The notes beneath the pieces were generated by a model, which was given only the letters and a program-made list of their open reading frames with translations, searched no databases and was not told the origin of the DNA. From the IMG/VR virus record IMGVR_UViG_3300001848_000444, positions 1 through 21,273 of that record: DNA of 21,273 nucleotides; one strand, given 5' to 3'. A program made the translations under genes and the position numbers. The stretch's first letter is position 1; the number at the start of each line of letters is the position of its first letter. Source of the DNA: a virus. Shown in pieces: positions 11,936 through 19,626 of this stretch.

Positions 11936-13206
11936 CAGATGACTACTTTCACGATGGTTTGGGGTTCGTAGAGGGCCTCGTGGGCCTTCTCGGCGCTTCG
12001 GGCATTGTAGGCCTCGAGCTGTTGGATCACCTCGTAGCCTTCGACGCATTCCACATTCTGTAGGTCGCACTTGACGCCGTCAAGTCCCTGCCGGGTCACC
12101 AGGTGGATGTTCTGGGCCGCCTTGGACACAAAGCCCAGGGCTTCTTCTGAGTAGGCATTGGAACCCACCAGAGAGGCGTTGCGGGACACGTAGTCAGACA
12201 CGACTGTGGCGTGGATGTGGCCGCACAGGATGTGGGTGATGTTGACGCCCTTGGCCGCGTACTTGCCGATCAGGGCCTGGCACTTCTTCTGGTCGGTGGC
12301 ATTGACCTGATGGCCATGCACGCCCAGGAAGGTCTCATTGTGCAGCCGGAACACAGTCTCGTTCGCGGCGAAGTCGTGGAACCGCATGCCCTTGTCTTCT
12401 ACGGCCTCGAAGATCACCTGCAGCATGCTGTAGATGGTAAAGTCGTAGGAGTCGGTTGCGACGACGTCAACCCAGCCCAAGTCATCCTTGGCGCGTGACT
12501 CGTTGCCGGCGACGCCGAAGCAGTCGACAAAGAAGTCCTCACGGAGATCCTGGAGGAACTGCTTGTACAAGTGGACTGCCAGTAGGGTGGCCTTAGCACG
12601 GTTGGTGCTCATGGCCAGCAGCTCGTCCAGGCGGCGATCGCTGTTCATCAGGTCGCCCCCAAAGAACACCACAACACGCTCGACACCATAGGCCTTGCCG
12701 AACAGTTTGGCCTTCTGAGCTAGCAGTTGCAGGCGCTTCGCGGCGACCTGGAAGTCGAAGCGATTGGTCGGCAGGTTGACCAGCTCATTGAAGTGGTTGT
12801 CCGACAGGTGGATAACCATCGCGGCAGCCTCCGGGTCAAGGGGGCCTGACCGGCGGGAGCAGCCCTCCATAGAGGCCCCTACCACCTCCAGCTCGGCGAG
12901 CAGGGCCTCGTTGTAGGCGGCTACGGCGTTCTCGATCCGGGCGTGCTCCCGGAAGGACTTGTTCTTGATGCGGGCTTCGTCGGCCTGCTTTTGGACCAAC
13001 TTGGCAAGCCGTACGCCCTCAGACACCGTTTCGATGTCAATAGGCGATGCCGTCAGCTCGGTTTTGACGTATCCACGAAGCTGATTAGGCCTTGCGAGGC
13101 CCCGATGTCGGGAGTAAAGAGCCTCTGCGACGCCAAGGTACGAACCGATCTCCTCGTAGAGATCACGCACTTCGTCACGCAGATGGCTGATTGGGGTCAG
13201 GCTCAT
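11935..13206 (-). CDS. Calcineurin-like metallophosphoesterase
   Basis: A 423-residue protein. Metal-binding motifs in order: SDNH (D136, H138), GGDLMNSD (D185), GNES (234-237) in place of the common GNHE/D, VHGH (H297, H299), and CGHIH (H330, H332). These define the metallophosphoesterase fold, with two metal ions cleaving phosphomonoesters or phosphodiesters. The first 110 residues are helical (DEVRDLYEEIGSYLGVAEAL, VSEGVRLAKLVQKQADE) and may bind nucleic acid as a helix-turn-helix. The absence of His in GNES removes a usual catalytic or metal ligand, so activity may be altered. The start overlaps the primase by 32 bp; a GTG at 13170 would avoid the overlap. Place next to primase suggests a DNA-related nuclease role, not proven. 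Confidence 0.82.
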   Translation of the reverse strand: MSLTPISHLRDEVRDLYEEIGSYLGVAEALYSRHRGLARPNQLRGYVKTELTASPIDIETVSEGVRLAKLVQKQADEARIKNKSFREHARIENAVAAYNEALLAELEVVGASMEGCSRRSGPLDPEAAAMVIHLSDNHFNELVNLPTNRFDFQVAAKRLQLLAQKAKLFGKAYGVERVVVFFGGDLMNSDRRLDELLAMSTNRAKATLLAVHLYKQFLQDLREDFFVDCFGVAGNESRAKDDLGWVDVVATDSYDFTIYSMLQVIFEAVEDKGMRFHDFAANETVFRLHNETFLGVHGHQVNATDQKKCQALIGKYAAKGVNITHILCGHIHATVVSDYVSRNASLVGSNAYSEEALGFVSKAAQNIHLVTRQGLDGVKCDLQNVECVEGYEVIQQLEAYNARSAEKAHEALYEPQTIVKVVI

Positions 13207-14779
13207 CGTTGGCCGAAAACAGCACTTCGTCTTCCAGTATAACGGCCAGGTGGTCGATCACTTCTTGGTCTTCATTAACGATAACATTTGGCTGTATCAG
13301 CGTCCGCAGCTGCTCCATGTAGTGCGGCTCTGCCACTACGACAACAGCCATGACGCTGTGAGGAGTGAGATCTCGTGGGCAGTACTCCTGCAGCTCCTTC
13401 AGGCGAGCCGTCAGCCAGCGCAGGGCCGGATGCTGGACTAGTTCCATCAGTGGCAGAAGATTTGCGCGTAACTCGGGGCGATGCACAAACAGGCGGAGCA
13501 GGCGCCGCTCAGCCGCTATACGTGTGGCTGAAGGGGCCCTAGGAATCCACTCCGATTCGGAGGCAAAGAACTCGCCATTGCCCCAGTCCTTGGCTAACTT
13601 CTCGGCCTCTTTCTCACTGGAGGTCAGGACCCGGGCTGCCTTGTCGACGTAATGGGTGCGCAGGGCCTTCGAGCGCAGGCTGTCGATGAGCGTCCGCAAC
13701 TTCTGCTCAACGTCCGTAACCATGGCCGTATCAGTCTTGTCAAGAGCGGCAGCCCAGGTGTCGATCACCCAGTCAAGCCAGCTCTCGGCGTTTGCCAGGT
13801 ATGAATACAGGTCACCACCACCACGGATTACCTCGTCGGGATCCGAGCCTTCTGGCAGGATCGCAACGCTGAGATTGAGCTGTCCCTGCAGGGCCATGGG
13901 GCCAGCTGCTTTGATGAACTGCTCTGTCGCCTTCCTTCCGCCAGCATCGCCGTCGTAACATAATATAATAGTTTTTATGTTACGGGTCAATCTCTGTAGT
14001 ACCAAGGGGTCTGGAGCCCCGGTACCCTGCATGGCTACGACGTTTCGGATGCCAGCCTGCCACATGCTGACGACATCGAGATGGCCTTCCACGAAGATGA
14101 TCGAGCCAGCTTCACGGGCGGCCTCCTTGGCGCGAACCTCGTTGAAGACCAGCGACTTCTTGTCGAAGAGGTCGTTCGACTCAGTGTTCTTGTATTTGGC
14201 GGGCTGGCCCTCCCGGGTGGCACGGCCAGTCCAGCCAACCAGCTCACTGCGGTGGTTGTAAATGGGCAAGGTGATCCGGCCCTCAAAGAAGCCCTTCGAA
14301 GAGAAGCCGATACCGAACTCTCTGGCCGCCTCAGCGGTGATTCCACGGGCCTGCAGCAGGCCTCTGATCCTGCTAGCCTGTGGTGCTCTCAGGTTTGCTT
14401 TGAAAGCGTCTTGCTCGGTCTGCAGGGCTGCAATGGCTACCTTGCGCTGTTCATTGCGGAAGGCCCGTTCCTCTGCGTTCTCATCATCAGTCTCAAAGCC
14501 AACGCCGAGGAGTTGGGCTGCGGTCTCTGCCGCTTCTCGCCAAGAGAGTCCATGACGCCGGACAACATAGTCAATAGCGTCGCCACCACCACGACAGACA
14601 TGGCAGAAGCAAAAGCCCTTGTCATCGTTAACCGTAAGTGAGGGGTTGGTGTCGTCATGCCAAAGGCACTGAGTAAGGAACTCGTGGCCAACTCGCTTGA
14701 GCTGGGCGCCGGTTGCCTCAATCAGTGCCGAAAGGGGTGCGGCCTTGATTGCCGCGATGGTTTTTGGGGTGACTGCCAT
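13175..14779 (-). CDS. DnaG-type DNA primase
   Basis: A 534-residue protein. The N-terminal zinc finger has C38, H41, C59 and C62 (CLWH then CHVC), the CHC2 pattern of bacterial primases. The central part has the DnaG catalytic core, with GITAEAAREFGIGF and RITLPIYN, then the TOPRIM motifs FVEGHLDVV (around 228-236) and ILCYDGDAGGRKA (around 270-282), which bind the catalytic metals. The C-terminal part is helical and could contact a helicase. Primase makes RNA primers for phage DNA replication. No helicase or DNA polymerase lies in this window. The start is 6 bases after a TAGACT motif with no ribosome-binding site, so the transcript could be leaderless if that motif is a promoter. Confidence 0.93.
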   Translation of the reverse strand: MAVTPKTIAAIKAAPLSALIEATGAQLKRVGHEFLTQCLWHDDTNPSLTVNDDKGFCFCHVCRGGGDAIDYVVRRHGLSWREAAETAAQLLGVGFETDDENAEERAFRNEQRKVAIAALQTEQDAFKANLRAPQASRIRGLLQARGITAEAAREFGIGFSSKGFFEGRITLPIYNHRSELVGWTGRATREGQPAKYKNTESNDLFDKKSLVFNEVRAKEAAREAGSIIFVEGHLDVVSMWQAGIRNVVAMQGTGAPDPLVLQRLTRNIKTIILCYDGDAGGRKATEQFIKAAGPMALQGQLNLSVAILPEGSDPDEVIRGGGDLYSYLANAESWLDWVIDTWAAALDKTDTAMVTDVEQKLRTLIDSLRSKALRTHYVDKAARVLTSSEKEAEKLAKDWGNGEFFASESEWIPRAPSATRIAAERRLLRLFVHRPELRANLLPLMELVQHPALRWLTARLKELQEYCPRDLTPHSVMAVVVVAEPHYMEQLRTLIQPNVIVNEDQEVIDHLAVILEDEVLFSANDEPDPNQPSA

Positions 14780-14784
14780 GGGGA

Positions 14785-14794
14785 CAGTCTACCA
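14785..14794 (-). promoter_or_regulatory. Extended -10-like motif just before the primase (TGGTAGACTG)
   Basis: On the minus strand GGTGGTAGACTGTCCCC lies between the sigma-like gene stop and ATG 14779. If used as a -10 element, transcription would begin at or very near the start codon. The same ten bases recur at 9547 and 15552. Confidence 0.4.
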
Positions 14795-14795
14795 C

Positions 14796-15530
14796 CTAGA
14801 ACAGGCTGCCCTGGAATCGATCGTCACCCAAGTCCTCCCAACCGTCAAGTAAATTAACATCCATCTGGCTCCAGTCGGTAGCCGCACACCCAGCAGCCGC
14901 AAGTAGAGCATCGACAGCTGCTCGTGGGACACGGGTGCCGGTGCCGTTGAGGTATACCTCGATCTGCGAGAGACTGCTCTGGTGCTCTTGGTCGAGTTGC
15001 TCAATAGAGCGACTGGCCTGCTCGATATACATGGTGGCGAAGTCCACCTCTGAGGGCTCCAGGGGCTCCGTAGGGGTGGCTTGGTCCTTGAGCTCAAGCG
15101 GTGGGCCCGAGCAGACCTTGCGGACCTCCTGCCAGTCCTCCAGATCGATACCCAGCTCCCGGGCTACCTGGATGTCGGTGGCGCCACGGTACAGCATCTT
15201 ACGGCCCTTCAACCAGCGCTCGCGCATCTTGTGGCTCAGGCGCATAGCATAGGTTCTATCGCGAACCCAATGTAGCAACTCGCCACGGATTGTCGGCACG
15301 GCAAGACTGGAGAACTTCATGCTCTTGCCAGTGGTCGGGTGAGGCTTGTCCGCGTCGTATCGGAAGGCTGCCTTGCAGAGCCCCTCGAAGGCTACAGACT
15401 CCAGGGTCTGGTAATCGATACCTGTCGACCGCTGAATGCGCCAGGCCTCGCGACGAGCTAGGTTCAGATTGCTAGCCGCAAGCTGCTGTTGCTCTTTGCT
15501 GAGCTGGAATTTCTGCGGCTTGCGTGCCAT
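14796..15530 (-). CDS. Sigma-70 family RNA polymerase sigma factor, lacking a recognisable region 4
   Basis: A 244-residue protein. Residues 20-95 match sigma region 2: LARREAWRIQ, a helix YQTLESVAFEGLCKAAFRYDADK (40-62), then MKFSSLAVPTIRGELLHWVRDR (71-92), close to the FSS(F/Y)AVP.IRGE...(Y/F)LRD signature of group 3 sigma factors in cyanobacteria and other bacteria. Residues 95-140 (RLSHKMRERW, DIQVARELGIDLEDWQEV) fit region 3. The last 100 residues show no region 4 helix-turn-helix signature and are acidic. It likely recruits host RNA polymerase to phage promoters or modifies it. It lies between terminase and primase genes. A TGGTAGACTG motif precedes it. Alternative: an anti-sigma-like decoy derived from a sigma factor. 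Confidence 0.82.
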   Translation of the reverse strand: MARKPQKFQLSKEQQQLAASNLNLARREAWRIQRSTGIDYQTLESVAFEGLCKAAFRYDADKPHPTTGKSMKFSSLAVPTIRGELLHWVRDRTYAMRLSHKMRERWLKGRKMLYRGATDIQVARELGIDLEDWQEVRKVCSGPPLELKDQATPTEPLEPSEVDFATMYIEQASRSIEQLDQEHQSSLSQIEVYLNGTGTRVPRAAVDALLAAAGCAATDWSQMDVNLLDGWEDLGDDRFQGSLF

Positions 15531-15536
15531 GCCTGG

Positions 15537-15730
15537 CTTAGTAACTGAAATCAGTCTACCAGGTCGAATAGTGACCCCCAGGTTTGAGCATCGTCGAGAG
15601 GCTTAGGGGGTGTTTCGGGGAGACGTTACGGACGCCTCCAGAGCCGTGCCTTCGCGCTTGCCAAGTGGGTCCCCGGCGCATGAGCGGCAAACTCAGCCCG
15701 ATGCCGAAGCAGAGCGGGAACGATAGTAGT
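15537..15730 (-). other. Spacer between large terminase and sigma-like gene
   Basis: This 200-bp stretch has no convincing gene. A frame of up to 66 codons (15556-15756; inner ATG at 15681 gives 41 codons, MRRGPTWQARRHG) is Pro/Arg/Ser-rich, lacks a ribosome-binding site and is probably chance. ACCCCC and GGGGGT on either side of a 26-base loop (about 15577-15615) can form a 6-bp stem without a T run. TAGACT motifs flank both ends. Confidence 0.4.
15552..15561 (-). promoter_or_regulatory. Extended -10-like motif before the sigma-like gene (TGGTAGACTG)
   Basis: On the minus strand CCTGGTAGACTGATTTC lies 22 bases before ATG 15530. It is identical over ten bases to the motifs before primase and nrdJ. 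A near copy, TGGTAGACTA, overlaps the large-terminase stop codon at 15727-15736. A phage sigma factor preceded by the common motif could be self-regulating. Confidence 0.45.
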
Positions 15731-17248
15731 CTACCAGGCGCGATACTGAGGGACATCAGGTAGGGCCCTGTCGCCTCGGCCCCAGGTAACCGTCGTTAGT
15801 TGCGGAGCCGACCGCTGGGTCATGTAGTTGATGGCCATGGTGAGACCATCGACCATGTCGTCGTTCTTCGACGCGGGAAACAGGGAGAACTCGTTCAGGA
15901 ACGCATCGAGCCAGTGTGCGCTTGCCGGCAGGAACACGTTGCCAGCCTCGACGATCGGGACAATACCACTGGCTCGGGCCTCCTTGGATTTGTCCGGTTT
16001 GAAGCCGATTAGGCCTGGAACCTTTTGATGCATCATCTGGTAAACGGCATGACCAGACGCCGCAAGTTCGATGACGGTGCCGCTTAGAGCGTGCCTTTGA
16101 TACATACGGTTGATCATCGCCATCGTACCGACCACGTCGAGCTTTTCCCTAACGAGGTCGAGAACGTAGAACCGATTGCCCGCCTGCCCAACCACAATCC
16201 CAACGACATAGTCACTCTTGCTGGTAGCGGTGAAGGTAGCGTCAACCGCAAGCATGACACGCTGGAAGTCCGGAATAACGCTGTCGTGACCGTAATACTG
16301 CCACCAATCAGGACTAAACATGTTGCCGCCCTCAGGGGCCGGTCTCTGCTGGTAGAGAGAGGCGAAATCGCGCGAGCCGACGGCTTCTCTGATCCTTTCG
16401 AGGTCGTCCACATCGTAACGCTGGGGACAAAGCGCTGTACCCACTTCGGTGCGCCAGTCAGGGATAATTTCACAATGCGGTGGCAGGAGGGGGCGGTCAC
16501 CTTCGTCTTCATAGAGAGCAGGCAGGTCAACAATAGTCCAATTCTCGCGTCCCTTCTCGGAAACATTCATCTCGTTCTCGAGCAGTTGACCGATCATGTC
16601 ATTCTCTGACCACCGGGTCTGAATCACAACAATGGCCCCGACATGGGGCTCAAGACGGGTGTAGAGGGTAGAGGTGTACCAGTCGTTCAACTTGTCCATC
16701 ATCCTACCGCTCTCTGCGTCCTCCCGGTTCTTGACGGGGTCGTCGATGATCAGCAAGTGGCCAGATCGACCAGTGATAGCACCGCCAACACCAGCAGCCC
16801 AAAGGCCACCACCACCCTCGGTGCCCCAGGCATTAACTGCCTGAGAGCTAGCATTCAGAAGTCCGCCGCCCTCACGGTAGAAGTCGCGGGCCTTTCTTGA
16901 GAAGCCTTCTGCCAGTTCTGCGCTATATGAACTGATGCCAACATGACGGTCGGGGTGAGCAAGCAGATAGGCAGCAGGCAGAAGTTGAGAAGCCAGGAGG
17001 CTCTTTCCGTGCCTCGGCGGCACCTGAAGTATGAGTCGATTGCAGTCTCCGTCGATGACGCGCTGAAGCTGCTCGATGACTGTTGCATGGAACTTGAACA
17101 TCTTGTAGTTGGGATAGACCTGCTTGATGAACCTCCAAAGCACGATCTGCTTCGAAGTGCGCTCAGCCTTCTTCGCCTTGACGGCGCGAATCAGGTCCTG
17201 GCCAGACGCAGCCTTGGCCAGATAGTCCTTGCCTAGTTTCTGAGCCAT
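15731..17248 (-). CDS. terL: Terminase large subunit (packaging ATPase-nuclease)
   Basis: Start chosen at ATG 17248, four bases after the terS stop; an in-frame ATG at 17284 lies inside terS. The 505-residue protein has a Walker A motif QVPPRHGKS (75-83), Walker B LLIIDDP (165-171), a coupling motif VVIQTRW (207-213), the SLYQQRPAP segment (297-305) typical of this TerL group, and a C-terminal RNase H-like nuclease with AVDAT (D336) and NDDMVDG as metal ligands. It drives DNA into the prohead through the portal and cuts concatemers. It pairs with the small subunit directly upstream. Complete in length and motifs. Confidence 0.96.
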   Translation of the reverse strand: MAQKLGKDYLAKAASGQDLIRAVKAKKAERTSKQIVLWRFIKQVYPNYKMFKFHATVIEQLQRVIDGDCNRLILQVPPRHGKSLLASQLLPAAYLLAHPDRHVGISSYSAELAEGFSRKARDFYREGGGLLNASSQAVNAWGTEGGGGLWAAGVGGAITGRSGHLLIIDDPVKNREDAESGRMMDKLNDWYTSTLYTRLEPHVGAIVVIQTRWSENDMIGQLLENEMNVSEKGRENWTIVDLPALYEDEGDRPLLPPHCEIIPDWRTEVGTALCPQRYDVDDLERIREAVGSRDFASLYQQRPAPEGGNMFSPDWWQYYGHDSVIPDFQRVMLAVDATFTATSKSDYVVGIVVGQAGNRFYVLDLVREKLDVVGTMAMINRMYQRHALSGTVIELAASGHAVYQMMHQKVPGLIGFKPDKSKEARASGIVPIVEAGNVFLPASAHWLDAFLNEFSLFPASKNDDMVDGLTMAINYMTQRSAPQLTTVTWGRGDRALPDVPQYRAW

Positions 17249-17252
17249 TGGG

Positions 17253-17879
17253 TCACTCGTCCAGCGGGATGTCGTACACGTCATCGGTAACGTCCTCGAC
17301 GTTCACCTGTTCGAGCTCCTGGTCCACCACGGCCATCAGCTCATTGACGCCAAGAGAGGTTGCCCAAGCCTGGCGGCCCTGCTCGGAGATGTTTGCAGCT
17401 GCACGCATCAGGCCAGACACGAGTGCCATCGGGATCTCTTCGCCCTCGGCATCTGCCCGCTCTATTCGCCTCTGGATAACCGCCATTAGGTCATTGCTAA
17501 CCGCCACGAACTTCTCAGCCTGCTCCTGTTGGCTCTTGCGGAACTTTTCAATGCTTTGGCGGTGACGGGTCCGCTCCATCTTGTTGGCGCTCTCGAAGGC
17601 CCTGGTGAGCTGCTTCTGGTCCCACTTCGCGGCACGACGCTGCCATTCCCAGCGACTTGCCCATTCCATGATGGTATTCTCCCCCATCTCGCAGATCTCC
17701 GCCACTGCAGCATAAGACCTCCCAGACCCCAAATTCATGTAGGTCTGGAAGGCCCTGAATTGCTTGTCGTTCTCGTGACGTCCTGCGTCGCTAACCCGGT
17801 ACCCTCTGCGGAAGTTGTAGATGGGCCCCGGGTTGTATGGGGGCTGAGCCTCTTTCCAGGAACTCGGGTCCGACGACAT
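17253..17879 (-). CDS. terS: Terminase small subunit
   Basis: A 208-residue protein directly upstream of terL. It has a helix-turn-helix (SYAAVAEICEMGENTIMEWA, residues 55-74) followed by RWEWQRRAAKWD (76-87), a pattern common in phage small terminase subunits, then a long helical oligomerisation region (FRKSQQEQAEKFVAVSNDLM, IQRRIERADAEGEE) and an acidic tail. It recognises the packaging site and regulates TerL. A GTGGAGTG sequence about 10 bases before ATG 17879 is a fair ribosome-binding site. Confidence 0.85.
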   Translation of the reverse strand: MSSDPSSWKEAQPPYNPGPIYNFRRGYRVSDAGRHENDKQFRAFQTYMNLGSGRSYAAVAEICEMGENTIMEWASRWEWQRRAAKWDQKQLTRAFESANKMERTRHRQSIEKFRKSQQEQAEKFVAVSNDLMAVIQRRIERADAEGEEIPMALVSGLMRAAANISEQGRQAWATSLGVNELMAVVDQELEQVNVEDVTDDVYDIPLDE

Positions 17880-17917
17880 CAGTTGGAATCACTCCACGCG
17901 CTGTAGGATACCGCTCC

Positions 17918-18604
17918 CTAGAAAGTCCAGTTCAGCTCGTCCAGGGCTTCTGCTACTGACGGGAAGTACTCTCTGAAGATACCGATCGCCTTCAGTGCCA
18001 CGTCCTGATGCTCTTCCTGGGTGCCGTTGGCAGACCGGAGGCATAGGTAGTGGATCCAGGAGCGGCAGTTGCCAGTCACGTAGAGGGTCGTCTCGGCGGC
18101 CTGGGGCAGGATGGCCCTTGCACACTCCTTGGCGATGCCGTGCTGAAGCATGGCCGTGTATAGGTCTTCGGCCTGGCGGAAGTGTTCGTCCAGCTTGGCC
18201 TGGAACCAGAGTTGAGTCTCCCCTGGAAGCTCGTCTATGCTCTTCTGGCGGTTCTTGGGGTGTGGTGCCCGCAGGTGTGGCAAATGGATCACCAGGGGCG
18301 CCTCGGCCTCTCCTGCGTAGCGCCTGGACAACTGCTGGAAGCAGAAGCTGCGGTGCCGCAATATCTGAGTGGCGATGTCCAGCGTCGTGGTGACCTGGAG
18401 GGTCATGTGGGCATGCTCGAAGACGCTCCAGTGGCCGTGCTTGATGCAGTACTTCAGGAGGCCGGAGACCTTCGGGTTGTCCTGGTTCTTGGGGTTGCTG
18501 ACCCGGGCCACATGGCCCATGAAAAATTCGGCGTCTGGAGTTACGAACTCAAGCTCCACACGGGGGAACTCAAGCTTGGTCGTGTCGCGGTTAGCGATTG
18601 TCAT
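17918..18604 (-). CDS. thyX: FAD-dependent thymidylate synthase
   Basis: A 228-residue protein with the ThyX signature RHRSFCFQQLS (R83-H84-R85, S93; RHR-x7-S), and also HWSVFEHAHMTL (58-69) and an NCRSWIHYLCLRS segment near residue 178, which forms the FAD and dUMP site in the tetramer. ThyX methylates dUMP to dTMP using methylene-tetrahydrofolate and FAD/NADPH. Full length for the family. Start overlaps the preceding stop as TGATG. It joins dcd and nrdJ in thymidylate supply. ThyX is common in phages of hosts that use it, cyanobacteria among them. Confidence 0.96.
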   Translation of the reverse strand: MTIANRDTTKLEFPRVELEFVTPDAEFFMGHVARVSNPKNQDNPKVSGLLKYCIKHGHWSVFEHAHMTLQVTTTLDIATQILRHRSFCFQQLSRRYAGEAEAPLVIHLPHLRAPHPKNRQKSIDELPGETQLWFQAKLDEHFRQAEDLYTAMLQHGIAKECARAILPQAAETTLYVTGNCRSWIHYLCLRSANGTQEEHQDVALKAIGIFREYFPSVAEALDELNWTF

Positions 18605-18789
18605 CAGTACTCCGTGCGAACCTTGGGATTATAGGGGTGGCGGGCCTTGTCCTGTATAGCTTGTAACATGTCTTCACAGGCCGATCGGACGCTGCGGGAG
18701 GTAGTCCCGCAGTAAGTACCACGGGCGTTGGGATCGTCCTCCACGTCCCAATCCCACCAACCGTCGTTGAGCTCAATGGTGATCTTCAA
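18604..18789 (-). CDS. Small protein of unknown function (61 aa)
   Basis: The frame starts at TTG 18789, overlapping the nuclease stop as TTGA, with AGAGGA about 12 bases upstream, and its stop overlaps the thyX start as TGATG. Both junctions support it. The protein begins with a strand and an acidic Trp-rich turn (KITIELNDGWWDWDVEDD) and continues with a helix containing two cysteines (SVRSACEDMLQAIQDKARH). No family is recognised. Confidence 0.55.
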   Translation of the reverse strand: MKITIELNDGWWDWDVEDDPNARGTYCGTTSRSVRSACEDMLQAIQDKARHPYNPKVRTEY

Positions 18790-19625
18790 AACAGGTCATC
18801 CTCTTCTTGTGTGGGCTGGCCGAACGGGGTATACCAGCTCGGGTATTCCAGTGACCGGATCCTAGGCTGGCGACCGGGCCAGCGGTCGAGATCGTTGCAA
18901 GTCTTATAGAGACGCAGAGCGGCGACGCACTTGGCGTTGGCTTCGGCCATCATCTCGTCGCTCACCTCAAAGAGATCGACGCTGTAGGGGGCCTTCCGCT
19001 CGACGGCAGCGAACATGAACTTAAAAGGCTTGCCGAAAGCTACCTCAGCAGCCTTAGCATAATACGCCGCCTGAAAATCGTACCCCAGGCTCACCACCTT
19101 CTTGGTGAATAGCTCAGGCTCAACCGAGTCAGTCGTCTTCAGATCGAGAACGATACCCTCATCCACCAACACACGGTCGAGGCGGGCCTTGCAGCGGACG
19201 CCCTCCCAGTCCCAATAGATCGACACCTCATTGTACTTGATGTACTCGGGGTCGGATCCGTTGAACCACAGTAGCTCGCGCAGGGAGTCACCCATGCCGA
19301 TGACAGAGCCCCAGGGGTCGTCCTTGCCGCCCTCCGCCAGTGGCTTCTTACGGCCCAGGGAAGCCTTCCACTCCTTGCCTTCCTTGGTGGCCAAGCTAAG
19401 GCCGTCAGGCTTCTTGACGTAGTGGGCCTTAAATGCCTCTGCGCCGTCCAGGACGAGGCAGTGCAGGGCCGTGCCCATCTCCATAGCAGGAGTGGGAATC
19501 AACTTGGTCTTGATGGCTGCCTGGTAGTGGGCCGGGCTCTCAAGGATCTTCTTGAGGGAGGACTGGTTAACGCCCTCCTCTCTGCGATAGTCGAAATCTG
19601 CCTCGTTAAAGCGAGTCTCTGCCAC
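18786..19625 (-). CDS. RecE-like PD-(D/E)XK exonuclease
   Basis: A 279-residue protein starting at GTG 19625, one base after the RusA-like stop. It has the signatures of the RecE C-terminal/YqaJ-like nuclease group: VNQSSLKKILESPAHY (19-34), MGTALHCLVLD (50-60; H55), CKARLDRVL (145-153; D150), VLDLKTTD (159-166; D161 and K163) and FQAAYYAKAAE (184-194). Such 5'-3' exonucleases expose single strands for annealing-type recombination. A single-strand annealing partner is not visible in this window, but could lie outside. Adjacent RusA suggests a shared recombination module. Confidence 0.88.
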   Translation of the reverse strand: MAETRFNEADFDYRREEGVNQSSLKKILESPAHYQAAIKTKLIPTPAMEMGTALHCLVLDGAEAFKAHYVKKPDGLSLATKEGKEWKASLGRKKPLAEGGKDDPWGSVIGMGDSLRELLWFNGSDPEYIKYNEVSIYWDWEGVRCKARLDRVLVDEGIVLDLKTTDSVEPELFTKKVVSLGYDFQAAYYAKAAEVAFGKPFKFMFAAVERKAPYSVDLFEVSDEMMAEANAKCVAALRLYKTCNDLDRWPGRQPRIRSLEYPSWYTPFGQPTQEEDDLF

Positions 19626-19626
19626 G

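Noticed and set aside
14081-14641. A 186-codon plus-strand frame
   Set aside because: Antisense to the primase TOPRIM and zinc-finger regions; no support of its own.
15531-15730. A tRNA, packaging site or attachment site in the spacer
   Set aside because: No cloverleaf arms or T-loop signature were found on either strand, there is no integrase in the window, and no repeat array typical of a packaging site.
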